Of a DNA stretch of 64,000 nt, positions 37,859 through 50,438 are shown piece by piece (the stretch's first letter is position 1; the number at the start of each line of letters is the position of its first letter). The position numbers and the translations under genes were made by a program. This stretch comes from Tubulanus polymorphus (taxonomy: Eukaryota > Nemertea > Palaeonemertea > Tubulaniformes > Tubulanidae), in the NCBI RefSeq assembly GCF_964204645.1, contig NC_134026.1, positions 25,066,650 through 25,130,649 of the forward strand. Direction: 5' to 3'. The notes below the pieces were generated by a model. The model searched no databases, was not told the DNA's origin, and saw only the letters and a list, made by a program, of their open reading frames with translations.

Positions 37859-39545
37859 ATGACCCGCGGGGATAGGTATAAGGTACTTTGTCTAATATTG
37901 GGAGTGGTTGTATTAGTCTATGTTATCCGCGATGCTACGAATACCGGTGGTGGTGACAGGGATATGTTCTTTTCCCGTCGGGTTCTGCGTGGACAGTCTT
38001 TTGACAGCACTGATCATTTGGAGGTGAAGAAACCGAATGAGCTGATTCGTATGGATAAAAACGTGCCAATTATTTGGATAGGCGGCGTGCCGAGAAGTGG
38101 AACAACGCTATCGCGAGCGATTCTCGATGCTCATCCGGATATCCGGTGCGGCGAGGAAACCCGAGTCATTCCACGTATGCTTTTCATGCACTCAAAAATG
38201 CAAATGTCTCAAATTGAAAAAGCTCGTCTAGACGAAGCTAAAGTGACCGAGGATGTTCTGGAGTACGCTCTAGGATCATATATTCTAAGTATTATCGTCA
38301 AACACGGCGAACCCGCTGCTCGACTTTGTAACAAAGACCCATTCACCCTTAAATCAATGGATCTAATAATGAAAATCTTCCCGCAGTCAAAATTCATCTT
38401 AATGATTCGAGATGGAAGGGCCGTGGCACATTCCATCGTCACTCGTAAAATTACCATTTCCGGCTTCGACACGAAAACATACAGTGGGGCTCTTAGAGAC
38501 TGGAATCGGGCAATTCAAGTCATGTATCGTAAATGTCTGAAAATGAGCCATGTGTGTATGCCCCTGTGGTATGAACAATTGGTCATCGATCCCGAGCCTC
38601 AAATGAGAAAAGTTCTTAAGTTCTTAGACATTCCGTGGAATGATATTGTATTGCACCATGAACAAACTATTGGAAAAGAAGGTGGAATTTCACTCTCTAA
38701 GTAAGTGGTGTAGGTGTGTCTTCCCTGACTGAATTTTCCGGCTTATTTCATGAATTGTCTGGTGGTATTGAGACCTTGAAATGATAAACTGACAGTTTGT
38801 TATTCCAAGACTAGAGCATAGAGAATTTTATATCAATGTTCTGATTAGAGAATCCTGGAGATCCTTGTCATGTTTGTTGATGATGAATATTTTTAGAATG
38901 TCGTAATCAATCGGATAAAGCATATGTAGGTGGAGTGAATTTAATTCCAGGATTATTGATAGCGGTTTATATTTTTTCATTCCACTTCCAAAAAGAATAC
39001 TTGAAAATTCTGAACGCAAGCATTATCTATGAAAACCACAAACTTGACTTAAATGAATCAAACCTATAATAAACATTATTATTTGCTCATTAAGGGATGA
39101 AATTTAGCAATTCATTTTTTCATCATCAACACTACCACTTAACAAATTTCCGATGCTTGGGCATATTATATAGAACTTTCTTCTTAGGTTGTCTTCAAGT
39201 TTTTGATTGCAAATAGTCTTCTAATTAAGTTCTGCCATATACCAGTAGATAGAAAAATTTTTGTAAATTAAAAAAGCAAGTTCTCAATCAATTTTTTTTT
39301 TTTTTATAAGGAGAGAAAGATCAACAGACCAGGTGAACAAACCTGTCAACACGGATGCTCTTTACAAATGGATTGAATTGATGCCAAAATCAGTGAAAGA
39401 TAACGCTGGCTCTATTGCGCCAATGTTAAAAGACCTTGGATATGATCCTGACAACCCGATAGTCAATTATGGTACAAAATCTGATGATGCTGTAGCTAAG
39501 GAAGTTGCTGTGCTACAGACGCTTACTGATGATCAAGATTCGTGA
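37859..39545 (+). CDS. TPST: Tyrosylprotein sulfotransferase, copy 1
   Basis: A Golgi type II membrane enzyme that transfers sulfate from PAPS to tyrosines of secreted and membrane proteins. Exons 37859-38700 and 39311-39545 (phase 2) give 358 aa, close to the vertebrate length. A short basic cytosolic N-terminus is followed by a signal anchor at about residues 8-22 (YKVLCLILGVVVLVYVI). The catalytic domain starts with WIGGVPRSGTTLSRAILDAH (5'-phosphosulfate loop) and CGEETR with the catalytic Glu. LMIRDGRAVAHSI is the 3'-phosphate-binding strand, and GGISLSK|RERSTDQVNKPVN spans the intron. The C-terminal LGYDPDNPIVNYG is typical. The ATG at 37859 opens the anchor directly. A paralog lies about 7.4 kb downstream on the same strand. 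Which vertebrate TPST is the ortholog cannot be decided; the duplication looks lineage-specific. Confidence 0.96.
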
Positions 39546-42500
39546 GACCTGCTTTCTGTGTCATGTCATGTATACGCTGTCCTTAGAGTTTAATTTGATG
39601 TATTCTCATTGAATTTGCTGGCTGCCGCGTTTTAAAGTGCCTAACTTAGTTTCGAAATTTAGCCAATTCTGTTCAGTGCAGATTTAGTTGAATTTTACAG
39701 AAAACTCTATTTTCACTTCGACTGAGTTTTGGTAAATGGTTTGATATTTTAAGTTATTTTGACTGTATCTGTTTAAAGGGGCTTTAACTTTTTCATAAAA
39801 AGAATTCCTCTCGCATTTTCTTTATGTTATTGTTGATATTCATCATCTTATGTTAAGATGTGAATTGACCTATTTTGTCTCACTACGTGTCAAAGATTCC
39901 TCCATCCATTCAAATATTTTGGTGTACATTTTTGCATTCGATCGCTAAGTCTAAGCGCAATTTCGATTTCGATTTCTCTCGTTCACCCAAAGGCTCAGTA
40001 TGAACTTCGGAAATAACGAATTTAAACATCATAACAAAGCTAACATAAATCACTGGTAAATTGTAGATATTTTACACGCTACGGGATCATGTAACTAATG
40101 CTTTCAGTTAAAATATTATTGGTTTTTATATTGACTCAGTTGCGTTAACACTATACTTCAATAATGCATTTAAACGTATTGATGTTTTAGTGGTTTTTCC
40201 TGTTTAGCATCGATGATTGATTAAAGTTTCTTTTGTCTTTAATAATAACTCTAATGATAATGTACTTTGGTGCAGAAATTGTTCACTTGCATGTTATTAA
40301 ATTATTTTCCTTGGGTATCTCTAGTCTAGAAGTGACTGGAAGTACGATTTTGATAAACATTCGTGACTGAAATGATTCCTATTCCATTGGATAATGAGCA
40401 ATATTCTGAGGAACTCAGAAAGATTTACTGAATATTTAATAAATGCTCTATTGTTGCTGAGTTGCGAGATTAATTTTGCAATGTATATTTGCCAACCAGT
40501 TAAAAGTCTTGATAGATCTAATTTACATTTTCTGCAATGCCATATTTCAGCTGCGAACATGTCAAAGAAAAGAAGTGTTTTGAGAAACTTAACCAAATAA
40601 TGATGTAAGAAAGATGTTGATCATCTTAACGTTAAGCTGTTGATACAACTGTCAATGGCTCTTCAGAGTTTTGCTTCTGCAATGGGCTTAGTATCTAGAG
40701 CCGCATTCACTGTATAGAAAGGTTCATATAAGCAGATCAATGTTTCATCTGTGGTTCTAAATAAGTATTGACCCCGGAAATTATTCATTCGCTAAATAAT
40801 TCAGTGAATACAAGATGTAACAACTATTGTTGAATTACTTTTAAAGATTTGGATGAATTTTTCGAATCCAGTTTATTTTGATAACTTTCAACTCATCTTA
40901 AACTGCTCCAAAAAGGTGCACAAACATCAATTTGATGATTTTTATAAAAATATACACCATGTTTTTATTTTATAAGTAGTGTTATGAATGGTATGGATGA
41001 ATCTAGTCTAATAATTAACTGTTTGTCTGTGCATGGTTTGTGTAGTCTGTATCTAGTAGTAATTGTCAAGCAAGTGATAGTACTAAAACTCAGACGAATT
41101 CTAAAATGAAGTATGGGGACTACATTGCCATTGCCCTTCACGAGATTTTTAACTGATAAGGCAGTAAGTAATATAACCTAGTCAAAATTGTGATTTCTAG
41201 AAAATTTTCATGTATTTTTATATCAATTAAGGATTTTTTTGAAGCAGTTTATGCTTTTAGAGTTTTGATTCATAGTTTCATTGATGGAGATTAATATTAT
41301 ATGGAAAGGAATCCTTTTTTGTATTCGAGTGATGTATATCAAGCATTCCCTTGGATATTTTGTCTCATTTAAAAAGTTATTTCAAGTATTATTTACTATA
41401 TTCTGTTTGCTCTTCCTTCAGTGCTTCAGTGCCCAGACAATGTTGTCAAGATGGTTTTGTTTGTTGTGTAGTTATATGTCCCAGTGCATTTTAGAGCATT
41501 CAGAATTGCAAATGGGATACAAACATTTTGTATATGAGAATATGATTTGACAAATGTGAATATTTTCTTATAGAGTACCTAAAGATATGCTGTCACTTGG
41601 TTTAGTGATCATACATGTAAATGCTTCGAGTGAAAAATTTGAAGATGGGTAAGAAAATTGAGTTTGAAAAGAAACAACTTGAATTTAGACCGGATTTGAC
41701 CGGATTTCTTCATTTCCCTTCTTGGGTTTATTTTTAGTTCAAGGTTGATGAACTAAAATAACTAAATGATAGAAGAAATAGTTCATGTATAGATAGATAT
41801 GTGAATGAACTTATACTAAACAATATAAGGTGTGGTATATCAGTTATATAATGTTGCTCAAGCTTTATAATTGTGCTTTTATGGTATGAGTAACTATAAC
41901 GAAGCTTATTGATTGGGTAAGAACACAGTACAGCCAAGATGTAATTAAATTATGCTTAACTCAGATTTGACATCATCTCCAAGAGTTGTTGATGCAAGGA
42001 AACTTGTTCCGCAGAATATGAAAAGCCTTTTGTGGGTGCGAGTTCTTAATGAGTCAGTATTGATGAGTGATAAGTTAGTTATATGCGTGCTGTGCTGTGT
42101 GATAAATGCAAAGACATTGCAAGTGGTGAAAATGTAGCGTAGAGATTTGCTAATGAATCGAGTGTTAGCCATGGGAGAGCAGGCGAGATGACAGCCTTTC
42201 AGGGGGTTTCAATAGCACATTTATGACAGGGAAGAAAATACAGCTATTTTTTGTTTGCTTTGTGTTTGTTCCCATAACTTACATGAATCTACTGTTCATT
42301 GCCAAGGACACTATACAATTTGCTGAGATGTTTTAATAGCCGGGATCACACAGAGACGATTTGGCCCTGGCTATCATTTGTGCCGTGCTAAAATTTGTGC
42401 TGTGCCAAATTTGGCCAGGCCCATCTGGTACCCATGTGAACGGTTGTTCCAGACCTAATTTGGCATGGGTCAAAAATGCTTGGTGATCGTGGCTAATGAC

Positions 42501-42598
42501 ATCGAGCACAAATGAAATAACACCATTAATTATCTTTCCAGACGTAAACGCATTTAACAACATCTATTTGTTTATTTTTCTATAGGGTATTTCAACAT
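39546..42598. other. Region between sulfotransferase paralogs, first part
   Basis: 3' UTR of copy 1, then AT-rich sequence without recognisable genes. Around 42.33-42.53 kb there is a short GC-richer block with repeated GCCAAATTTGGC-like palindromes that may be a small mobile repeat, but I cannot define its ends. Confidence 0.45.
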
Positions 42599-42599
42599 T

Positions 42600-43767
42600 C
42601 CTGAGGTATTCAAAGAACCCACACTCATCGATTCTGAACTTTTTAATTTTCTGTCACTGTGACTGAGTATTCTGCCTTATATTACCACATATGACAATTC
42701 AATTCCATCAACCTTTAGGCCATTCTCTCCTTCGTACACGATTTAATTTGCCAAGACAGTGGGTGGCCACTAAATGAAGTTAGTGAAATGGAATTAACTT
42801 GTAGCCACATGTCCAGTCCAACCTCCACAATTCTGGACTTTCTATCTTGTAGTGTACGGGGTATGTACATGATGGAAATGATTACTAAGCTATCGATCTA
42901 CAGCTTTAATTTGGTACCAATTTCTTGTAACAATATTAGATTCCAAATCATCATAATTCTTAAATCTAATTAAGTGTCAAATTTTAGTCTTAATACCTTC
43001 TCTTCTAATGTGGCAAACCCCACTTAGAAATTGAGATGTATGAACATTTTTTTCTGTTGTTATAGCCATGTGAAAAGTCAGTACCAGTCTGTTTCTGTTC
43101 ATTAGAAACATTTTGGATGGAAAAGAATATTAGCTTGCATCCATCAGGCCCAACCGGTCAGTAAATCACCACCTTTCTCCCATCCTGAGGTATTCAAAGA
43201 ACCCACACTCATCGATTCTGAACTTTTTAATTTTCTGTCACTGTGACTGAGTATTCTGCCTTATATTACCACATATGACAATTCAATTCCATCAACCTTT
43301 AGGCCATTCTCTCCTTCGTACACGATTTAATTTGCCAAGACAGTGGGTGGCCACTAAATGAAGTTAGTGAAATGGAATTAACTTGTAGCCACATGTCCAG
43401 TCCAACCTCCACAATTCTGGACTTTCTATCTTGTAGTGTACGGGGTATGTACATGATGGAAATGATTACTAAGCTATCGATCTACAGCTTTAATTTGGTA
43501 CCAATTTCTTGTAACAATATTAGATTCCAAATCATCATAATTCTTAAATCTAATTAAGTGTCAAATTTTAGTCTTAATACCTTCTCTTCTAATGTGGCAA
43601 ACCCCACTTAGAAATTGAGATGTATGAACATTTTTTTCTGTTGTTATAGCCATGTGAAAAGTCAGTACCAGTCTGTTTCTGTTCATTAGAAACATTTTGG
43701 ATGGAAAAGAATATTAGCTTGCATCCATCAGGCCCAACCGGTCAGTAAATCACCACCTTTCTCCCAT
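42600..43767. repeat. Perfect 584-bp tandem duplication
   Basis: Units 42600-43183 and 43184-43767 appear identical base for base when aligned by eye. The junction reads CTCCCAT|CCTGAGG. Each unit carries the same meaningless 61-codon frame. The unit shows no transposon ends, so the cause is either a very recent duplication or an assembly artefact. Confidence 0.95.
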
Positions 43768-46700
43768 CAATTTCCTGTATGCAGAATTCGCTAGGTAAGG
43801 TGTACATTGGTGTATTGCCATCACTGTCCCTGGTGTGATTCAGACTTGCACACTTGTGATTGATGAGTCCCTGAAACACATTCCTCTGCTGACTACACTC
43901 AGTTATCAGACACCGCATTAGCCATTAAATTTCAGGATTATGGCCCCTGTAAATGAGATGGCAAGAGATTTCTTGGCATATAAGTCACATTAATTTGTCA
44001 CTACATCTAAAAGACTCCACTTTGCAGGATTGCTAGAACTGAGTTCACTTTTCAGATCAGCATTTATAGACAAATAAATAAAACTTGCATTCGGGAAAAT
44101 GTCATCCTAAAACTAACTCTTAAACCATCACATACTCGATAATAGTAGATCAGTAAATTGAAGTGTTGCTCTTATTTATAAATGCAACATAATGAAGTCT
44201 GCTAGAAACCCTACAAGAAACAAGATAGCCGTTAGCAGTGAATCAAAGCTTAATTTCATGATACGCAGAGACTTGATATTTCATGCTAATTCGGGCTTTA
44301 AGACAACTATATATTACTCAGTCACCTGACTTTGTGTCATGTTACATGATGATTTATTTGGTGAGGAAGTAAATCAGAAAAGTTTGTTACTTCCAGAGGT
44401 AAATTCAGAAAGATGATTTTATGCGCTATATTTCCTGTACATATGGGCAACCATATCAGCCATCTTTTAGTAAACAACTTTAGTTTTTACTGTCTTTTTA
44501 CTTATGATGATGGTCTCTATACTTTTTACTATTTGTTTAATGGAATATACCATATGCCAATACTCAAAATAAAAATTTTTGTTGATGATTTTGAAAAGGT
44601 CACCCAGTCAGCGAGAAAGCTTTCGCTTTGTCAACTGCAAAGTAATGTGGCATCATTCTGTTGCTATGACAACCAGATTTTAATCCCACTTATTCTTTGT
44701 GGGTAGTCAGAAGTATTTATCACATGATAATATCATGTGATGTCTTTGTAGTGTAACCCCGATTTGGAAGGGGCTACAGGCTCCATAACAATAACATTTG
44801 TACTAAGAGATACCGCGCATGCAGTATTCAAAATGGTCACAATTATATTTTCCCATTTTCAGGATTATATAAACAATGAGCCTCCACATGGGTATATCTA
44901 AATGGCTTATATTTTTTAAATCAGATAACTTATTTGTCAACCCTTCCTAATATAATTGTGTTTTCTTATTTTTGTGAGTATTTTGTATGATTTTCATTCA
45001 TATATGCATTGAGTAGCTATTGAAATTCGCTCTTATGACGACCTACCCTAGAAAGAGATCGAAAGGGTTCATGGCCACTACCTTAATACTGTAGTCCTGT
45101 CAACCATAGATGTATAAACTCTATGTCCATGATCAGATTGATTTACTCAAAGCTTTAACTAACATTGAAAATGCTACGTTGGCACATTGACTGAAGTTGA
45201 TGGTATTTGTATTGAATGAATGTGACATACATCTAAATAATTAATAGGAGCCGGTTACTCCCTAAGCAAGCATGATTTTACTATGTGCGCGGAATAAACT
45301 GTATAATTTTGTGGATGAAATTCAAGATATCGCAATCATTAAAATGCGAATCGATATTGATGGTTTATACGACTGTGTCGTTGATATAATTGCTGCTTTT
45401 AAAAAGATGTATAAACGTATTGCCAATTAGAATCCAGATAGACCTAGTTACAACTTGTTAGTACGATAGTACGAAGTCGATTCAAGAGTTGTTATTCATC
45501 TGGGTTTTGGCATAGGTTTTAGTGTATCTAAACCGTGTTTATGTTGTGAAGTATGAAATGCTATGATATCAGGTAATCTCTAGTCATTATTTCATCATAC
45601 AATAATTCATCCCAATTAACCTAACCAAAACAAATCACCAATACGTGATTTTTTGGGCCAGTAACCATTTCATGAGAAAGAAATTAATGTTGTTTGCGCT
45701 GTGATAAGTTGTCCATCCTGGAATGGGGTGTGGGAATGTGGATTTAAAGGTTTGCAGTTCCCCAAATTAGATTAAATGAATGTGAATTGCTCTATAGCAA
45801 GTATATACATATATATTTATTAATGTCTGAGTCCTGGTGATAACTCGGATATTTGATACTGTTATTGATTATCAAAACAGTATCATTTGGAAATATGTGA
45901 GATATGTAACATAGGCGAATAAATGATGGACTTAAACTATAAAAGTACAAAAGGTGGCTTACAGTTAAATATAACGATCAGAACACTGAATCTGAAGTAT
46001 GGAAACAGCTCTGTCGTTATTCTGTTTTCCAGTATAGACGTTCTAAAGCAAAATATCGTGTGTGCATTTTGTATTTTGTTCATTTGTAATCATTAAGTTA
46101 CTTAATACATGATTGATAATCCTCCATCAGAATATTGTTGTAACTATCGTATCGTACAGTAAACATTGTTAAATGAAATGAAGTTAAATCTGCGTTTCTC
46201 ATCGAGCCATATACATATATGAATATATTGATAATTATGTATACATGTTATTATATAAACGATTATATTATTATGTATATAAAGGAAAAGACTATTTTTT
46301 GTTGTGGAAAAATGTTGGATAATAAAATGACTCCAGTCAGCAACTAAATCTGAATTGTTTTTTAATCTGAGGCGCGGATGGAATACCATGAGGCCAGTCG
46401 TCCCCGAAAAAGTTATCGTCGTCAAAAGGATATATACGACAGTTTTTCGGTAATCCACATATACTGCAAATATCATCCGCCTAAAAGGCGATCTACATCG
46501 GAGCCTCTTACGAGCGGCCGAGGGCACATGGAAATGTTCTGAACACCTATTTCCCGTATAGCTTTGACAGATTGCCTATCATCGATGACACGGCCCTTGT
46601 TTTCAAAGTGATAAAACAGAAATATATTTGTGGCACTTTGATATTTGAAATTATACTCCGATACATAACGTGTGACGTTACCTTCTGTATTGTGCAGATC

Positions 46701-46920
46701 AGACAGGTAATACAACAGCATAACACATGTTGACACCATAAATGGATGGATTATTGAGTCGTGATTATTGTTCGTAAATGTTTTATTGCTTTCCTCATCA
46801 GCTGCTCTCTTGCGGAATTTATAGTTTCGGTAACACATGGAGCCCACCCGCCCCTTACACAGAAGACACTTATACGTAGGTGTACGACTAATGTGTTTGC
46901 TTCCTTAATCCAGTTCCGCC
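43768..46920. other. Region between sulfotransferase paralogs, second part
   Basis: AT-rich sequence with small palindromes (44719-44741) and no clear gene. Overlapping minus-strand open frames at 46144-46847 have no recognised homology. The stretch just before 46921 must hold the promoter of copy 2. Confidence 0.5.
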
Positions 46921-48109
46921 ATGTCTCGTGCTGAAGGGTACAAGATCTTGAGTATATTTTTGGGTTTTGTGATTTTAATCTATGTATTACGCGACTTAAC
47001 AGAAGTTCCGAAAGGCAGCGATGACGAATTTTATATTCGTAAAATATATCAACGACACAGCCAAAAGAAGAACGCCAACGAGTCTTTGAAGCAGGAAGAT
47101 GAAATGGTGTACACGGCAAGCGACGTACCTTTAATTTGGATCGGTGGTGTGCCCAGAAGTGGTACAACATTGTCGCGAGCGCTTCTCGATGCACATCCAG
47201 ATGTTCGTTGTGGAGAAGAGACCCGGGTTATTCCCCAAATGTTGTCATTTCATGCTCGAATGCAAAATTCTGAACTCGAAAAAGCTCGTCTGGATGAAGC
47301 GAAAGTTACTGTCGATGTTATGGAATCCGCCTTGAAGAGTTATATTCTCAGTATCATTGTGAATCACGGAGAACCAGCCCTCAGATACTGTAACAAAGAT
47401 CCGTTCACTTTAAGATCCATGAATCTCATTTTGAGATTATTTCCAAATTCGAAGTTTATCTTAATGGTGAGAGATGGAAGAGCCGTCGTTCATTCAATTA
47501 TTTCTCGTAAAGTTTTAATTTCGGGATTTAACACGGACTCGTACAGCGACGCTTTGAGAGACTGGAACAGAGCGTTTTACTTCATGTACAAACTATGCCT
47601 TCAAAACAGTAAAGTATGTATGCCCGTTCCGTACGAAAAGCTTGTTATAGATCCAGAACCACAACTTCGACGAATTTTCAAATTTTTGGACATTCCTTGG
47701 AATGATATTGTATTACATCACGAACGAACAATTGGAAAACGAGGAGGAGTTTCACTTTCAAGGTATGTCTGTACAGGGTCATCAGGTGCTTTATCAAAAT
47801 TCAAACATTCGTGAACGAATACGAACTGCGGACCATGTTCTATTAGCTTACCTCTCGTCGTTATTCTCCAAAACTCCAAATTTAGATGTATATGTATTTG
47901 ATTCTAGGAAAGAAGCTTCGACGGACCAGGTGAACAAACCCATCAATACAAAAGCCCTTTACGAATGGGTAAAACATATGCCGAAAATGGTCAAGGATAA
48001 TGCAGCAGTCATCGCCCCGATGTTGAAAGTAGTTGGATATGATCCGGATAATCCAGTCGTCAACTACGGAACAAAACCCGAAGAATTGGCTACAGAATCT
48101 ATGGATTAG
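46921..48109 (+). CDS. TPST: Tyrosylprotein sulfotransferase, copy 2
   Basis: Tandem paralog of the gene at 37859. Exons 46921-47762 and 47908-48109 give 347 aa; the single intron interrupts the same codon in the same phase (2) but is only 145 bp against 610 bp. The signal anchor is YKILSIFLGFVILIYVL at residues 7-23. Conserved blocks are WIGGVPRSGTTLSRALLDAH, CGEETRVIP with the catalytic Glu, LMVRDGRAVVHSI and LDIPWNDIVLHHE. The C-terminus has STDQVNKPIN, IAPMLKVVGYDPDNPVVNYG, then ends 11 residues earlier than copy 1. The stem between anchor and catalytic domain differs most between copies. All binding motifs are intact, so both should be active enzymes in the trans-Golgi. There is no sign of decay. 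Confidence 0.96.
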
Positions 48110-49660
48110 AAAGCCGATATATAGCATATCAAACAAGTTTGAGAACTGTAAAATACACGTAGATTTTAATAGAAAAAAGTTTTTGAGGTGCTATCTTTTC
48201 TATAAAAATACAATATAACAAGTATCTTGTATATATTTCAAAGCGTAGTTAGAAATCGATTTGATATGTTTCTACAAATTTTTGATACGTAATTGCAGAA
48301 TTATTTTGGATTATGCAAAGAGCGTTATCTTGATGATGATTTTCCGAGATTCCTTTGGATATCGAGGGTAAGCGATAATTACTTCCTTGAGGCTAGATAC
48401 AATAGCCATCGCACCGTAGCCGCGAAACTGGTCAATGAGTTGCTAGAGCATGCATAATTTAACGCCGAATTGTCTCTGTATCGATGATACTGCCTTAGAA
48501 GAGCAGGCATCCACTTCAGTATCCCTCGAGTTAAACATGTGAAGTACAGCCCTTTGCGGGCTTAGGAATTAATTAAATTGTTGACTGGACTTGTTTGTCA
48601 CATTGATGGATGATAACCAACGGAGGACATCAAATCAATAAGCAACATAGAGAGACAAACTCATATCTCCGATTCGTCGGATTCCGGTGGTATCCAATCT
48701 TCCCAAATGTGCATCAGGCCGTGTTCACATCGCGTGTATAGTCACATGGGAGACGGCACTCGGAGATCTGTAAAGCACAATTTGCAAATTGAAAACGGGA
48801 ACAGACGGCCACATTACGAAATTATTCAGCGTTCTGGATTTTCGACATGATGTGACGCCATTCAGAAAACCCGCTACATTCATTCTCTTTCGATGTTTCA
48901 GGCGATTGAAGAGTAATGCGATGGTTATTTATTTACCAGTCATATTGACAGATCAAACTGAATATAATCAGTATTTGGGATCGGAGGGGATGTTTGTTTT
49001 ACTGATCGATCTGTACGAATTAGAAGTTTGGCGACACTAATGAGGGAAGATCTATGGTGAATCGATTTTCGGGGTCGTGTGTCTATCCGATGTACACATA
49101 TTGAAGAGATAAAGCAGAGCAATCACATATAGACGATATAAGGATAAAGTAATACGACAAATTGCCTTGTAAGATTAACGCTAGCTAGCATTTGATGGTG
49201 GATTACGTGTTGAACATAAGAATCCGAGATTGGAAATGGATGACATGGGCACTCGATGAAGAGAAATGAACTCCCAGCGACATCGCAAAACCCAATGACA
49301 GCCATCCTCCCTCAGCTGGGATTCGCACCTGGGTGGCATTGAGACTACCAATGAGTCCCCGATGCCATCAGGTTTGAATCCCAGCCTAGAGAGGATTTAA
49401 ATCAATATCAACCACAAAAAGATGTAACTACTTTCTTTCATTTTTAATAATATATATGTTTATATTTACAATTAAACATTAATATATTTACAGAAGAATT
49501 TACAAACTCAAATAACCATGTCCTTTATTACACGTTAAATAAATAAATATAATTCATCTTTCAGCCATCAGCACATACATTCAATGTAGCTACTTTTTAA
49601 ATCTGACTAGTCATCTTCCATACACAGTTATTGTTCAATAATATGTCGTAGGCAAAAGAT
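48110..49660. other. Intergenic region after sulfotransferase copy 2
   Basis: No gene recognised. A block at about 49.31-49.40 kb (CTGGGATTCGCACC ... CAGGTTTGAATCCCAGCC) contains two opposed B-box-like motifs, possibly part of another tRNA-derived repeat. Confidence 0.45.
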
Positions 49661-49669
49661 TTTAATCTA

Positions 49670-49875
49670 CAGTAGAACCTGCTCGATCTGGATTATTTTG
49701 GACCAATGATGCAAAAACAGTTCATGAATCTGGATTCAACATCATCCACTAGATCTGGAGATGGATCTTTCTGCACCGTGGAAATAATCAAATCGAAAAA
49801 TTTAGTTGGACTGTACATATCATAGGTCCATATCAAATGTGGATCAAAATAATCTGGATTAAGCAGGCTCTATTG
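49670..49875. mobile_element. Small pogo/Tigger-like MITE
   Basis: The left end reads CAGTAGAACCTGCTCGATCT and the right end is an imperfect inverted copy (AGCAGGCTCTATTG). CAGTNGAACCT followed by a GATTAT-type stretch is typical of pogo/Tigger DNA-transposon ends. A TA precedes the left end. It has no coding capacity. Confidence 0.5.
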
Positions 49876-49889
49876 AACATATTAAACTA

Positions 49890-50060
49890 CAGAAAAAGTC
49901 CTTTATAAAGCCACCGTTGGGACCAATGTAAAACACGGTGTTATAACGAATTTGGTGTTATAAAGACCCGGGTATAAAGAATGGTATTTCCATTGAATTT
50001 TAGTAAAATTGAGCAAATTTGTTCTCGGAGAAATGTTGGCGTTAATTGAGCAGTGGCATT
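49890..50060. mobile_element. Possible second DNA-transposon fragment
   Basis: Contains GGTGTTATAACGAATTTGG repeated as GGTGTTATAAAG, a layout seen at ends of small DNA transposons. Boundaries cannot be set. Confidence 0.25.
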
Positions 50061-50270
50061 AAAAAGGATGGCATCATTATCAACAGACTTCGACTGTAAA
50101 TACAAATGACAGCCATCTTGATCAGAATATCATACTTATATTTCACCCAAAGATCATCAGACATGCATTTATTCAATCATGGGCATTATTGTCATAAAAA
50201 CAGGTCCAGACATAATGAATTCAAATATATGAGACGAGAAGATACACAATATCCGTGTAAGATGATAACG

Positions 50271-50436
50271 AGAGAAATCCCACAATAAATTCAGTACGCC
50301 TAATAAAAGTAATTTACTACAGTAAATGCAGTACGCCTGATGATGGCTAATAGTCTTTAGCCGAAACGTTGCGCAAATATATATACTCTTCTAGTCAAGT
50401 TTCTCGTTTTGGCTGAATTTATTGTGGGTTTTCTCT
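50271..50436 (+). mobile_element. 166-bp fold-back element with hammerhead-like core
   Basis: Terminal inverted repeats 50271-50294 and 50413-50436 match at 23 of 24 bases. Inside, the block CAGTACGCCT occurs twice (50292 and 50328). The second copy runs into CTGATGA (50337-50343), a 6-bp stem GGCTAA/TTAGCC (50345-50350 with 50357-50362) and GAAAC (50363). That is the order of the hammerhead ribozyme core. See the findings. Confidence 0.65.
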
Positions 50437-50438
50437 AG

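Noticed and set aside
42788-43557. Two identical 61-codon open frames that look like duplicated small genes
   Set aside because: They exist twice only because the 584-bp unit is duplicated; no motifs and no sign of selection.
44719-44741. 10-bp palindrome ATCACATGAT/ATCATGTGAT
   Set aside because: Isolated and short; expected at this frequency in AT-rich DNA.
46751-47194. 147-codon minus-strand open frame over the start of sulfotransferase copy 2
   Set aside because: It is the antisense shadow of a well-conserved coding exon.
49305-49400. Possible tRNA gene with B-box-like GGTTTGAATCC
   Set aside because: No A-box at the right spacing and no acceptor or anticodon stems can be formed; better read as part of a repeat.
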